From positions 175,100,994 to 175,164,993 of the forward strand of contig NC_085141.1 of assembly GCF_024139115.2 (NCBI RefSeq): a stretch of DNA of 64,000 bases. Direction: 5' to 3'. This document shows, one piece after another, positions 44,919 through 56,900 of the stretch. The stretch is from Armigeres subalbatus. Taxonomy: Eukaryota; Arthropoda; Insecta; Diptera; Culicidae. A model generated the notes under the pieces. That model was not told the DNA's origin. It did no database searches and saw nothing but the letters and a program-made list of their open reading frames with translations. The stretch's first letter is position 1, and each line of letters starts with the position of its first letter. The position numbers and the translations under genes are program-made.

Positions 44919-45655
44919 GGGTGGTTCAAAAAATGATTTTGCTCCACCGCGCTGATTCATAATTTTGGTGTCATCCGATGGTTTGGGTTGGTTTGAATAG
45001 AGCCTTACCGTGCACAGGTCGTTTCAGGTTTGTATGACAGTTGATATGGCAAGGTTGAATTTTACATTATTTTGATTGTGGAACTCCGTCATTGGGGGCT
45101 GGCGATGGGGGAAACCATATGACTGAATGAAATATTAAAGAGCTTTAATTCCATAGGCAATGGACATTGAATGGTCGTTTCAATGGTTGGGAGTCGATTT
45201 AAATCGAGTTTTCGAATCTTTAGCATGATAATTAGGCTTCTCAGAAGGCATCAGTGAAACGTGTAATTCAACAAAATAGCCGGAACTTGATTGTGATATC
45301 TATCGCACCAGGGGCAGATACTTCATACAAAAAGTGTGATATTGGGGTGAGCGGGGTATAAAATGCTATTTTTTGCGTTACATAATCAATAGATCTTTCC
45401 TGCGGTGCGGTTTTCGTTCAGTGAAATCTCCGGAATGTTGCTTTAGGCTATGTGGGTCCTTTTTTCGCCATCGTTTGGAGAGGAGGCGGTGTAGCTAGTG
45501 TAATGAAAGGTTTAGTTTCTCATACTAGTTTTCATACAAACTTGAACCGGCTAGTGTTCAACCAGTTTTTGTTAAAATCGTTTTTTGGAGGACACTCGGA
45601 ACATGGGACGGAATCGAGTGAGCGTGGTGAAGCTGGGTCGTTTTTTAAACCACCC
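44919..45655. mobile_element. 737-bp element with GGGTGGTTCAAAAAA termini and TA duplication
   Basis: The left end gggtggttcaaaaaa (44919) and right end ttttttaaaccaccc (to 45655) are inverse apart from one mismatch; TA flanks both (44917-44918, 45656-45657). There is no transposase. A non-autonomous Tc1/mariner-type element is likely. Confidence 0.75.
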
Positions 45656-45699
45656 TACTAATATTCTTTGTTTTTCTATAAATACGACACCAATACTAC

Positions 45700-46160
45700 T
45701 ACAGTATATGCCAGTTTTTATTGTACCAATACTTTCAAAGCTTTGTTTTGGTACTCAACCCACCTTCACCTTAAAAGTGCAACGATATTCCACATAACCC
45801 CGGTTGTTTTGAACGGTAAAGAAGTCCAAATTTCTACGTTCGCCTTCCTTGACGAAGGTTCCTCGTCAACGCTCATCGAAAAAGAAATCGCAGATCAATT
45901 GAATCCTGGCGGCGAAGGTTTCGCGCCATGAAGTAGAATCCAGAATGGTCAACCTGAAGATTTCTAGGACAGAAAGCATTAAAAGTTTCTCGTCGACCGG
46001 CATAAGCACCGTTCGCCAGCTGAACCTTCCAGTACAATGACTGAAGTATGGAGAACTATCTTGCCATTTCCCTTATTTGGCTGGCCTACCGAATACCAGA
46101 GCAAAAGTTACGCCCATAAAGTTACGTCCCAGGAGTTAAAAGAAAGTGATCCGAACCGGA
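45700..46160 (+). pseudogene. BEL/Pao aspartic protease fragment
   Basis: VVLNGKEVQISTFAFLDEGS followed by SSTLIEKEIADQL (45800-45900) is the retroviral-type protease active-site region of Pao elements (DUF1758/peptidase A17 neighbourhood). The catalytic D-S/T-G is seen here as DEGS, which may be altered. After a frame change near 45930 it continues through TVRQLNLPVQ and LAGLPNTRAKV, then runs into the 24-bp minisatellite. Confidence 0.65.
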
Positions 46161-46204
46161 CATAGTATCTCCCACCCGGACTTGTAACGAACCCACGTAA
46201 ACTT

Positions 46205-47740
46205 GGAAAGGCTTCCGGGCATCTTGAAAGGAGGCTTCCGGGCCTCTTGAAAGGAGGCTTCCGGGCCTCTTGAAAGGAGGCTTCCGGGCCTCTTGAAAGG
46301 AGGCTTCCGGGCCTCTTGAAAGGAGGCTTCCGGGCCTCTTGAAAGGAGGCTTCCGGGCCTCTAAAGGAGGCTTCCGGGCCTCTTGAAAGGAGGCTTCCGG
46401 GCCTCTTGAAAGGAGGCTTCCGGACCTCTTGAAAGAAGGCTTCCGGGCCTCTTGAAAGGAGGCTTCCGAGCCTCTTGAAAGGAGGTACTCCTTCGATCTT
46501 TTGCATTAGTTGAGGTACCCCCTATTTTTTGGCTGTAAATTAAAACAAGCGTAACTCAACACATCGATAAAAAATGGACCTGAAACTAAAGGGATATATG
46601 GTTCTCCATAAAGGTGGCTTGAATTTTCATTACTCTGTAAGTTTATAAATCAAGCCTCGAGCCTCTTGAAAGGAGACTTCCGGGCCTCTTGAAAGGAGAC
46701 TTCCGGGCCCCTTGAAAGGACACTTCCGGGCCCCTTAAAAGGAGATTTCCGGGCCTCTTGAAAGGAGACTCCCGGGCCTCTTGAAAGGGGGCTTCCGGGC
46801 CTCTTGAAAAGGGGGTTCCGGGCCTTTTGAAAGAAGGCTTCCGGGCCTCTTGAAAGGAGGCTTCCGGGCCTCTTGAAAGGGGGCTTCCGGGCCTCTTGAA
46901 AGGAGGCTTCCGGGCCTCTTGAAAGGAGGCTTCCGGGTCTCTTGAAAGGAGGCTTCCGGGCCACTTGAAAGGAGGCTTCCGGGCCTCTTGAAAGGAGGCT
47001 TCCGGGCCTCTTGAAAGGAGGCTTCCGGGCCTCTTGAAAGGAGGCTGCCGGGCCTCTTGAAAGGAGGCTTCCGGGCCTCTTGAAAGGAGGCTTCCGGGCC
47101 TCTTGAAAGGAGGCTTCCGGGCCTCTTGAAAGGAGGCTTCCGGGCCTCTTGAAAGGAGGCTTCCGGGCCTCTTGAAAGGAGGCTTCCGGGCCTCTTGAAA
47201 GGGTGCTTCCGGGCCTCTTGAAAGGAGCCTTCCGGGCCTCTTGAAAGGAGACTTCCGGGCCTCTTGAAAGGAGGCTTCCGGGCCTCTTGAAAGGAGGCTT
47301 TCGGGCCTCTTGAAAGGAGCCTTCCGGGCCTCTAAAGGAGGCTTCCGGGCCTCTTGAAAGGAGGCTTCCGGACCTCTTGAAAGAAGGCTTCCGGGCCTCT
47401 TGAAAGGAGGCTTCTGGTCTCTTGAAAGGAGGCTTCCGGGCCTCTTGAAAGGAGGCTTCCGGGCCTCTTGAAAGGAGGCTTCCGGGCCTCTTAAAAGGAG
47501 GCTTCCGGGCCTCTTGAAAGGAGGCTTCCGGCTCTCTTTAAAGGAGGCTTCCGGCTCTCTTTAAAGGAGGCTTCCGGCTCTCTTTAAAGGAGGCTTCCGG
47601 GACCTACTGAAAGGAGGCTTCCGGGCCTCTTGAAAGGAGGCTCCAGGCCCTCTTGGAAGGAGGCTTCCAAGCTTTCAAGCCTCTTTAAAGAAGGGTTCAT
47701 AGCCTCTTAAGAGGAGGCTTCCAAGCATCCTCAAATAAGA
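46205..47740. repeat. 24-bp minisatellite, about 55-60 copies
   Basis: The unit aggaggcttccgggcctctt plus gaaa repeats with few variants, interrupted once by unique DNA at 46500-46655 and fading into diverged units up to about 48000. The 24-bp period is eight codons, so the minus strand stays open (KRPGSLLSRGPEASFQEARK-type). This is repeat sequence, not a gene. Confidence 0.92.
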
Positions 47741-48413
47741 CTTCCAAGCCTCTTAAAAACAGGCTTCCAAACCTTTTGAAAGGGGACTTTCAAGCATCTT
47801 GAAAGAAAGATTCGAGTCTCTTGAAAGGAGGTTTTCGAGAAAGAGGCATCCGAGCCTCTTGAAAGCAGGCTTCCGAGCTGCTTGGAAAGGGGTTCCGAGA
47901 ATCATAGAAGGATGCTTCCAATCCTTTTGCAAAGAAGAAAATGAGCTTCTCGGAAAAATGGCTTCATGCTTTTTAAATGATTGCTCCCGGACCTTTAGAC
48001 TCAAGGTTTTAGTTCAAAAGCATATTCTAAACATATTATTCAACATTCCGATTAGGTAGACTGCACTGAACATTTTAAACTTTGTTTATTCGAGGGTATT
48101 TTCTTTTGAACTATTGTCCACAGCCCTTAATACACTGAGGATTCAAAAATCTTTGATTTACTGATGCATATCAAAATGTACAAGACAATGTTTTATTATT
48201 AAAATAACTAAACTCTATCAATAAGTTTGGATTGGAATTGTAATACATCCGCCATTACGCATTTTTGTCCGAGTTACCCTCCAGGGACAACGAAGGTACC
48301 CCCAGGGGTACAGGTACCCCAGGCTCATTTCTAATGACCTGGTCTAACATTCTGTGAAAAAAAATCAGAGGTACATGAAACTTCGATAATAATCAATTTT
48401 TTTACACCGTGAA

Positions 48414-49235
48414 ATGGAGTGTACCTAAACGACATGTTGCTAAAAGGACCGGCCCTTTTTTCGTCGTTGTCATCCATATTGTGCAGTTTCCGACAACAAC
48501 AAATAGCGATCGTAGGTGAGATTCGTGGAATGTATCACCAGTCGAGAATTAGAAAAAAAGATTGTCAAGTTCAACGTTTTCTGTACAGAAGTGACCCACT
48601 GAAGAAGCCTGAGGTGTTTGTGATGGATGTGGCTATATTTGGGTCGACTTGTTCGCCCTGTTCAGCGAACTTTGTGAAAAATACGAACGCGATGAAGTGG
48701 AAGGATCAATTTCCGGAAGCGGCTACTGCAGTCGTAGAAAACCAGTTTTTGGATGACTACCTATGTAGACAGTTGCGACACAGTAGAGGACATGGCGAAG
48801 CTCTCAGCGGATGTACGGTATGTATGGTATGTACAGCAGCCGGATTTGAGCTACGCAATTGGCGATCGAGTTCGATAAAAGTGTTGCAAATTCTGGGCGA
48901 AATAGCGGCGGAAACGCCGAAACATTTCACCGTTGATAAGGAGGCCAAGTGGAACGTGTTTTGGGTATGGGCTTGTTGCCGGACGGAGATGTGTTCGTGT
49001 ATTCCGTGAAGTTGCTGACCATTACGACAAAGCGAAGCATCTTGAGATTTGCGACGAGCATCTTTTTTTTACCCGCTCGCCCTTATTTCAAACCTACCCA
49101 TTCACGAAAAGTTGATTATCCAGGACCTGGAGACCTGTGGAGAGCTCGAGTCGGATGGGATGATATTATTCCGACAGACATCTTGCAACAGTGGGAGCGA
49201 TGAATTGGGCAACTATCCAAGTTGTACCAAGACTT
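48414..49235 (+). pseudogene. BEL/Pao reverse transcriptase fragment
   Basis: YLNDMLLKGPALFSSLSSIL, IAIVGEIRGMYHQSRIRKKD, FVMDVAIFGSTCSPCSANF and VENQFLDDYL give motifs A to D of Pao RTs; the YVDD-type box reads FLDDYL. Downstream pieces in shifted frames (ERVLGMGLLPDGDVFVYSV, DLWRARVGWDDIIPTDILQQ) are the connection region. Frameshifts near 48790 and 48940 and a stop at 49201 break it. RNase H and integrase are not present after it. Confidence 0.8.
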
Positions 49236-49900
49236 TCATGCCTGTTATTCAACATTGCGCTAGAAGGTATCATGCGGAGATCCGGGTGTTACAGCTGGGA
49301 TAAAATTTTCAACAGATCCAGTCAATTTATTTGTTTTGCGGATGACATGGACATTGTCGGCCGAACATTTCCAAAGGTGGCAGAACTGTACACCTGCCTG
49401 AAACGTGAAACAGCAAAAGTTGGACTGGTGGTGAATGCATCGTGGGCAGAACCGAGCGCGACAGGGCCCGCCTGGGAAGCAGTGTTACACTGTTACGATA
49501 GATGGGGATACCGTCGAGGTGGTCGATGAATCCGTCTACGTTGGATCCTTGCTAACGGCTGACAATATTGTTAGTCGTGAAATACGAAGGCGTATTATCT
49601 GTGGAAGTCGGACCTACTAGGGGCACCAGAAGAAACTGCGTTCAAAAAAGATTCACACCCGCACCAAATGTGTCATGTACAAAACGCTGTCCTCTACGGA
49701 CATGAAACATGGACAATGCTCGAGGAGGACTTGCAAGCACTCGGAGTATTCGAGAGACGGGTGCTTAGCACTATCTTTGGTGGTGTGCAAGAAGACGGTG
49801 TGTGGTGGCGAAGTATGAACCACGAGCTAGGCCAGCTCTATGGCGAACCCTTCAAGCCAGCCGTTGAAGTAGCCATGAAATTCATGTACATAGGCATCGC
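49236..49900 (+). pseudogene. RTE-type RT fragment abutting the BEL/Pao remnant
   Basis: LSCLLFNIALEGIMRRSG then the catalytic region FICFADDMDIVGRTFPKVAE (49320-49380) in one frame. ESVYVGSLLTADNIVSREI follows in another, then GHETWTMLEEDLQALGVFE and LSTIFGGVQEDGVWWRSMN. It starts exactly at the GD-G-LSC-LLFN block, with nothing upstream. Frameshifted and truncated before the C-terminal tail. Confidence 0.75.
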
Positions 49901-50770
49901 ATGATGAATTACAAATTCTATTATGCATGCATTCTGGTTGTTGGGTAAGAGAGACATGAGAGAGATATCTCACCTTCCAAATGTGGGCACCCTAAACTGG
50001 TTTCAGGGATTAGTTGGCTGAATATTTCGATCAGCCGAACACCAATAACATTCGAAAAACAGACAACATTGGCTTAATTTGTGTCAAATGCTCTAAATTC
50101 CTAACTTTGAAGAGTATTGTCACTGAGTGATGAGTATATAGAATGTCTAGGAAAAGGCTTCTTGATAGTAGATATTATCTTACCAAAGAACTATAGAATA
50201 ATTAATTTATTCGATTAATCAACTCAGTCTATCAGACAGCTTTTTTGACGAAAATTTACTATACTTATTTTGCATGCCAGATTTATACAGGCAATGGCGT
50301 AATTTTCTGTTGGAATTGATTACCTTTTGCTTGTAGGTCGGCCTACCTTTCCCATGTATTATGCGAATTGAATCATAATAAGTAAGCGAAATAAATTCCC
50401 GCACATTTCGAAGCACAATTGAATGTGACCCCGATCTTAGTTACAAGTTTAACTAAATGTGGACTTTCCACTTTTCACCCCGTAATTAAGATTAAGATGG
50501 CTAACATGAATAATTAATTGGTTGACACCATGCTTATCTTTGAGAATCAGCGTTTTCGACAAGTATAGCATATAGCTGTTAACAACAGCGCCAAATAGTA
50601 CTTGGAGATCATTTGTTCATTTGTTTGACAAAAAAAAATGTTTATAGTGATATGTATAAATAAAGCTTATATTAAAATGCAAACAAATAGAGTCGTGTGA
50701 CGTCGATGATATGGCTGTGACGCCGAGTACAAAACATAAATCATGCTTTTTATCTAGGTTCCTCAGATAC
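49901..50770. other. Intergenic DNA upstream of SLC5 gene B
   Basis: AT-rich; frames of 65 and 116 codons on the minus strand (50219-50967) have no domain, and the latter overlaps gene B's promoter and 5' UTR. No repeat recognised. Confidence 0.4.
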
Positions 50771-50780
50771 CTACTGCAAA

Positions 50781-50787
50781 TATAAAA
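50781..50787 (+). promoter_or_regulatory. TATA box, SLC5 gene B
   Basis: TATAAAA, with a possible initiator (attcacattcg) about 27-30 bp downstream. The predicted 5' UTR is about 140 nt to the ATG at 50949. Spacing fits a core promoter. Confidence 0.5.
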
Positions 50788-50948
50788 CCGTGTCGTTTTA
50801 CAAATATTCACATTCGCAGGCAAGTACCCGTTATCTGCACATGTGAATCTCCTAGGGGTGGTCATTATCATCTGCAGATCAGCTGTCTCTGCAGTACAGA
50901 AGGAAATCATTATTCCATCCACGCAGACGTGCACGAACCCCTTCGCCG

Positions 50949-53900
50949 ATGGACACGAGCCCTTCAACGGTGACCACCGAACATGGTCAGAATGTGGATG
51001 ACCTCAGTCGATCGCTGCAGCGATTCAACTGGCCGGATTATTTGGTGTTTGTACTGATGTTGGTGAGCTGCATTTTCATTGGAATCTACTTCGGCTACAA
51101 AGATCATCAGAAACACAAAAACCGTAAAACGGCCAGACGGGACTCGGAAGCTCTGGATTACTTGGTTGGCGGGAGGAAGATGCAGATTTTTCCTGTTGCC
51201 GTGTCGTTGGTGGCCAGGTAAGAGTCACTTCATTGTGCAACGGGATTCTGGTTGATTATAATAACTTGATCATTTTAGCTGGATCTCCGGTATTTCGCTT
51301 CTGGGCACATCGACCGAAATCTACGTGTATGGTACTCAATACTGTTACATTGTTGTTGCTGTGGTTCTCATGGGATTTGCGATGCACTACATTTTCTTGC
51401 CGGTGTTCCACGATCTGCAGATAACATCAGCATATGAGGTAAATATGTCCTATCTATAAATTAAATCGTAATCATTAAGTAAAAGCTTGTATGGATTGAG
51501 TTAGATATGAAGAGTTGACTTTTGTACATGTGAACTTATGCGCGAATGCGTACGTTTTTTTTTCTATTTCGTTGTATTATCAGAATTCTTTCTCTCTAGT
51601 GTTTACGCCATTACCAATTAGACTTTAATACTGACTTTATAGACCAAAGACCCCCGAAGAAATGTAATGTTATTTGAGTCTACTATCGTCTTGAAGGTCG
51701 AGGTGGTATGGTGACGGTTCCGTGAGCATGAGCACGCACGCAGGGCAAAAGATTCACAGCTACGTATTTTTGGAAAATTCAATAGGAGATAGACTGATTG
51801 AAAAACATCAAAGCCTCTAGCGTTAATGAAATACCTACCAGGAGAACTAATGATCCACGCTGTTAAGATATTTCTGATTGAGCAGGCTATGTGCTGATCC
51901 AACTTCACCAGGCTGCAATCCGGAATTGTCGTCGATCTTCTTTTCCTCGAGGAGCTCGAGCTCGGTTACTATTCTTTTAATCCAGCAGGCGTTCCAGTTG
52001 AACTAGAAGCCTGTTCCAACGACAAAAGGCCCCAGAGATCTGGTCGAGATACGAATTGCAGCTTCGTAAACGAGCTGCAAGTTGGCTGAAGATCGGAGTC
52101 AGCTGCTTCAGCGTGTAGACATGTGCAGAATCTTTCGGGGCTAGAATTCGCTCATCTTGTAGTTGGCGAGATTCAGGGAGAGGGAGCGTGGGCCATTCGA
52201 TGATGAATAGGACAGTTGCCTTTCCTGCAGTGGAAGGACTGGGATTGGTCGCCGAGGAGGTGAAATTGCTGGAAAATTTCGATCTTCATGTTGGGGAGGA
52301 GAGCTACGGTTTGAACGGTTCGTGGGAGAGACCTTCTTGCGGATTTCACACAACTCCACATGCTTAGGGCAGGGCTTCGTGGTGGTCCTGCACAGTGCTT
52401 GTTCCCATAGTTAGCGCCTTTGAAGTCCGCTTCTTCCATCTGTTCACATTCTACTACTGTGTGGTCTCCGCCGTACCGGGTACATCGAGCGTTCATGAAA
52501 AAAAATACGATTTCCGTGGTCGAATCGGAGACGGTTTGAAAACATCATGAGAGCATATAGAAATCACATTTTGATTTTGACATCAAATTTAAATCATAAT
52601 TTGTTTTCAAATATGAATCATCATGATTGATTACATATTTTGATCTCATTTTGCTGTAGATTTCTAAATTGTATGATCTGACAGCAAACTGTGTACTTAT
52701 TTTGTTATCAGAACCAATATCAAAATTAGTTTTAGATTTGCTCTCATCGATAACAGGAATAGTTTTCGATTTGATGTCACAGTAAGATTTTTCTGCTGTA
52801 GATTTTGATCTTTCAACCGTTAAACGACCAAAAAGATATCAACCTGGGTTATCAAAATTAGGCAATTCCACAGAAACAAAATTAGTTATCGCTTTGCTCT
52901 CAAGCTTTGCTCGGGGACGTCTCGAAGAAGAAGGGTCGTTTGGCGGAAAGTCATTCGGCCGAAAGCCATTTGGCCTTAAGCCACTTGGCCGAATAACACG
53001 TTTGGCCAAAAGTCATTTTACCGAATTGAACGTTTAGCCGACACGGTTATTTGGCCCTAAAAGGTTTGGCTGAAAATGTCATTTGGCAGAAATAGCCATG
53101 TGGTCGAAAATGTAATTCTGCAGTACACTTCACAAGGCCAAGAATGTCGTTTGTCCGAACCGGTCATTTGGCGAAAAAGACGTTTGGTTGAATAGGCCAT
53201 TAAGCCGAAATGCCATTAAACCGAAATGGTCGTTTGGCAGAGCGGGACATTCGGCCGATCGTGTCATTTGGTCGAATACGTAATTTGGCCGAAAATGAAG
53301 ATAAACCAAAATGGTCTTTTGACGGCTGATCATGTCATATGGTCAAAAATAATTTGGTCGAATAGGGAATTCGGCCGAAAGTAATGTTCGACTCAAATGG
53401 TCGTTTGATAGAAAAGGCCAGGTAGTCGAAAATGTCATTTGGTCGATTGAATCATATGACCGTAAATGTCGTTTACTAAATGGGTTATATTGCTAAAAAT
53501 GTCGTTCACTTTACATTCACTAATGTTCGGCCATATGGCCCTTTCGGTCAAATGACCATTTCACTGCTAGGTACATCGTTCGTGTAGAACTCGACACAAA
53601 GCCGAAAGTTACACTCGGGGCACCGAGCGAACAGCTTCTTTTGGTCGCGTCACATGTTCGACAGGAACAAAATTATGACTGCGACGCTCCGTGGATGCGT
53701 GTGTAAGCCGCGGAGATCTGACCAGAAGAGGCAGAAGTCACGGCTTGCTCCTCTCCGATTGACACGCTGAAGTTTAAGGCATTTAAGGCACACGTTTAAG
53801 GCATTTTACTCCAACCTCACATTCTCCTTCTTCTCTCTTTAGAAATCTTTTAGAATAGGATGCAATGCTTGTTTTTTCCTCTGGGCTATTTATATGTAAC

Positions 53901-56900
53901 AAAGGTGAACATTTGTTGCATTTGAGCAACCGGTAATGATTGAAAACTACACACCAAAATAAACTTGTCTCGACAACATGATTTTAATACCAGAATAATG
54001 ATTTAAAACATGGGTTTCCAATCTGTGGGTCGCGAAAAATAAAACGTGATTCATACTTTCGTTCCTATTCCGTGTCAAAAATCTTATGATTAAAAAATTA
54101 AAAAAATCAATTCAAATTCAATCCAACTCCATTTCAAATCCAATATTAATCCAACCTAAATCCAATATAAATGTAATCTAAATCCAATCTAATCCAAATC
54201 CAATCAAAATTCAATCCAAATCCAATCCAAATCCAATCCAAATCCAATCCAAATCCAATCCAAATCCAATCCAAATCCAATCCAAATCCAATCCAAATCC
54301 AATCCAATCAATCAATCCAATCCAATCAAATCCAATCCAATCAATCCAATCCAATCCAAATCAATCAAATCCAATCCAATCCAAATCCAATCCAATCCAA
54401 TCAATCAAATCCAATTCAAATCAATCCAAATCCAGTCCAAATCAATCCAAATCAATCAAATCAGTCAAACCAATCCAAATCAATCCAAATCCATCAAATC
54501 AATCCAAATCAATCCAAATCAATCCAAATCAGTCAGGTCAGGTCAGGTCAAATCCAGGTCAATCCAAATCAGTCAGATCGGTCAAATCAATCAAATCAAT
54601 CAGTCAAATCAATCCAGATCAGTCCAGATCCAGTCCAGATCGAATCCAGATCCAGTCCAGGTCAGGTCCATCCAGGTCAGTCCAGGTCAGTCCAAGTCAG
54701 TCAGATCCAGGTCCAGTCAGTCCAGGTCAGTCAGGTCAGATCCAGTCCAGATCCAGTCCAGGTCAGTCCAGATCCAGTCCAGATCCAGTCCAGATCAGTC
54801 AATCCAGTCCAGGTCAGTCCAAGTCGAGTCAGATCAGTCCAGGTCAGTCCAGATCCAGTCCAGGTCAGTCCAGATCCAGTCAGATCAGGTCAGATCCAGT
54901 CCAGGTCAGTCCAGGTCAGTCCAAGATCGGTCCAGGTCAGTCCAGATCCAGTCCAGGTCAGTCCAGATCCAGTCCAGATCCAGTCCAAGATCCAGTCCAG
55001 GTCAGTCCAGGTCAGTCCAGGTCAGTCCAGATCCAGTCCAGATCCAGTCCAAGATCCAGTCCAGGTCAGTCAAGATCAGTCAGGTCAGTCCAGGTCCAGT
55101 CAGGTCCAGTCCAGATCAGTCCAGGTCAGTCCAGGTCAGTCCAGGTCAGGTCAGATCCAGTCCAGGTCAGTCCAGATCCAGTCCAGATCAGGTCAGATCC
55201 AGTCCAGTCCAGTCCAGATCCAGTCAGGTCAGGTCGGTCAGTCAGATCAGTCAGATCCAGTCCAGGTCCAGTCCAGATCCAGTCAGATCCAGTCCAGGTC
55301 AGTCCAGATCCAGTCCAGTCCAGTCCAGGTCAGTCCAGATCCAGTCAGGTCAGTCCAGGTCAGTCAGATCCAGTCCAGTCAGTCCAGGTCAGTCCAGGTC
55401 AGTCCAGATCCAGTCAGTCAGTCCAGGTCAGTCAGGTCAGTCCAGATCCAGTCCAGATCCAGTCAGGTCGGTCAGGTCAGTCCAGGTCCAGTCAGTCAGA
55501 TCGGTCAGTCAGTCAGATCAGTCCAGATCCAGTCCAGGTCAGTCCAGATCCAGTCCAGATCAGTCAGGTCAGTCCAGATCCAGTCAGATTCAGTCCAGGT
55601 TCAGTCCAGGTTCAGTCAGGTCAGGTCAGGTTCAGTCCAGGTTCAGTCCAGATCAGTCAGGTCAGTCCAGTCCAGATCCAGTCCAGATCCAGTCCAGGTC
55701 GGTCAGATCCAGTCCAGGTCAGTCCAGATCCAGTCAGATCCAGTCAGATCCAGTCCAAGATCCAGTCCAGGTCAGTCCAAGATCCAGTCCAGATCCAGTC
55801 AGTCAGATCAGTCCAGATCCAGTCAGATCCAGTCCAGATCAGTCCAGATCCAGTCCAGATCTCAGTCCAGGTCAGTCGATCCAGGTCAGATCCAGTCAGA
55901 TCCAGTCAGTCAGGTTCAGTCCAGAATTCAGTCAGGTTCAGTCAGGTTCGGTCCAGGTCAGTCCAGATCGGTCCAGATCCAGTCCAGGTCAGTCCAGGTC
56001 AGTCCAGATCCAGTCCAGGTCAGTCCAGATCCAGTCCAGATCAGTCAATCCAGGTCCAGTCCAAGATCAGTCGATCCAGTCCAGATCCAGTCCAGGTCCA
56101 GTCCAGATCAGTCAGGTCCAGTCAGGTCAGTCAGATCCAGTCCAGATCAGTCCAGATCGATCCAGTCAGTCCAGATCCGATCAGTCCAGGTCAGTCCAGA
56201 TCAGTCCAGGTCAGTCAGATCGGTCAGTCAGTCCAGGTCCAGATCAGTCAGTCAGTCCAGGTCAGTCCAGATCCAGTCCAGATCCAGGTCAGATCCAGTC
56301 AGGTCAGTCCAAGGTCAGTCCAGGTCAGTCAGATCCAGTCCAGGTCAGTCAGATCCAGTCAGATCAGTCCAGGTCCAGTCCAGGTCAGTCAGATCTCAGA
56401 TCAGTCAGATCCAGTCAGATCCAGTCCAGATCCAGTCAGGTCAGTCCAAATCAGTCCAGATCCAGTCCAGGTCAGTCCAGGTCAGTCCAGATCCAGTCAA
56501 GATCAGTCCAGATCCAAGATCAGTCAGGTCAGTCCAGATCAGTCCAGGTCCAGTCCAGGTCAGTCCAGGTCAGTCAGATCCAGGTCAGGTCAGTCCAGGT
56601 CAGTCCAGTCCAGTCAGGTCAGTCAGTCCAGTCCAGATCGGTCCAGTCAGTCCAGATCGGTCAAATCAAGTCCAGATCCAGTCGATCAGGTCAGTCAAGT
56701 CAGTCAGATCGGTCCAGATCAGTCCAGATCAGTCCAGATCAGTCAGATCAGGTCCAGATCCAGTCCAGATCCAGTCCAGATCCAGTCAGGTCAGTCAGTC
56801 AAGTCAGTCCAGATCCAGTCCAGATCCAGTCAGGTCAGTCAGGTCCAGTCCAGATCCAGTCCAGGTCAGTCCAGGTCCAGTCCAGATCCAGTCCAGAGTC

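Larger units (their letters stand above)
43190..49235 (+). mobile_element. BEL/Pao LTR retrotransposon, heavily decayed and interrupted
   Basis: Gag, aspartic protease and RT pieces appear in the right order and orientation across 6 kb but are separated by unrelated insertions: a fold-back element (44060-44690), a TA-flanked MITE (44919-45655) and a 24-bp minisatellite (46205-47740). No LTR pair was found. RNase H and integrase are absent; an RTE fragment follows directly at about 49236. Confidence 0.7.

Noticed and set aside
46108..46964. Minus-strand frames of 132 and 104 codons with KRPGSLLSRGPEASFQEAR repeats
   Set aside because: The 24-bp minisatellite has an eight-codon period; no flanking start context, domain or conservation supports a gene.
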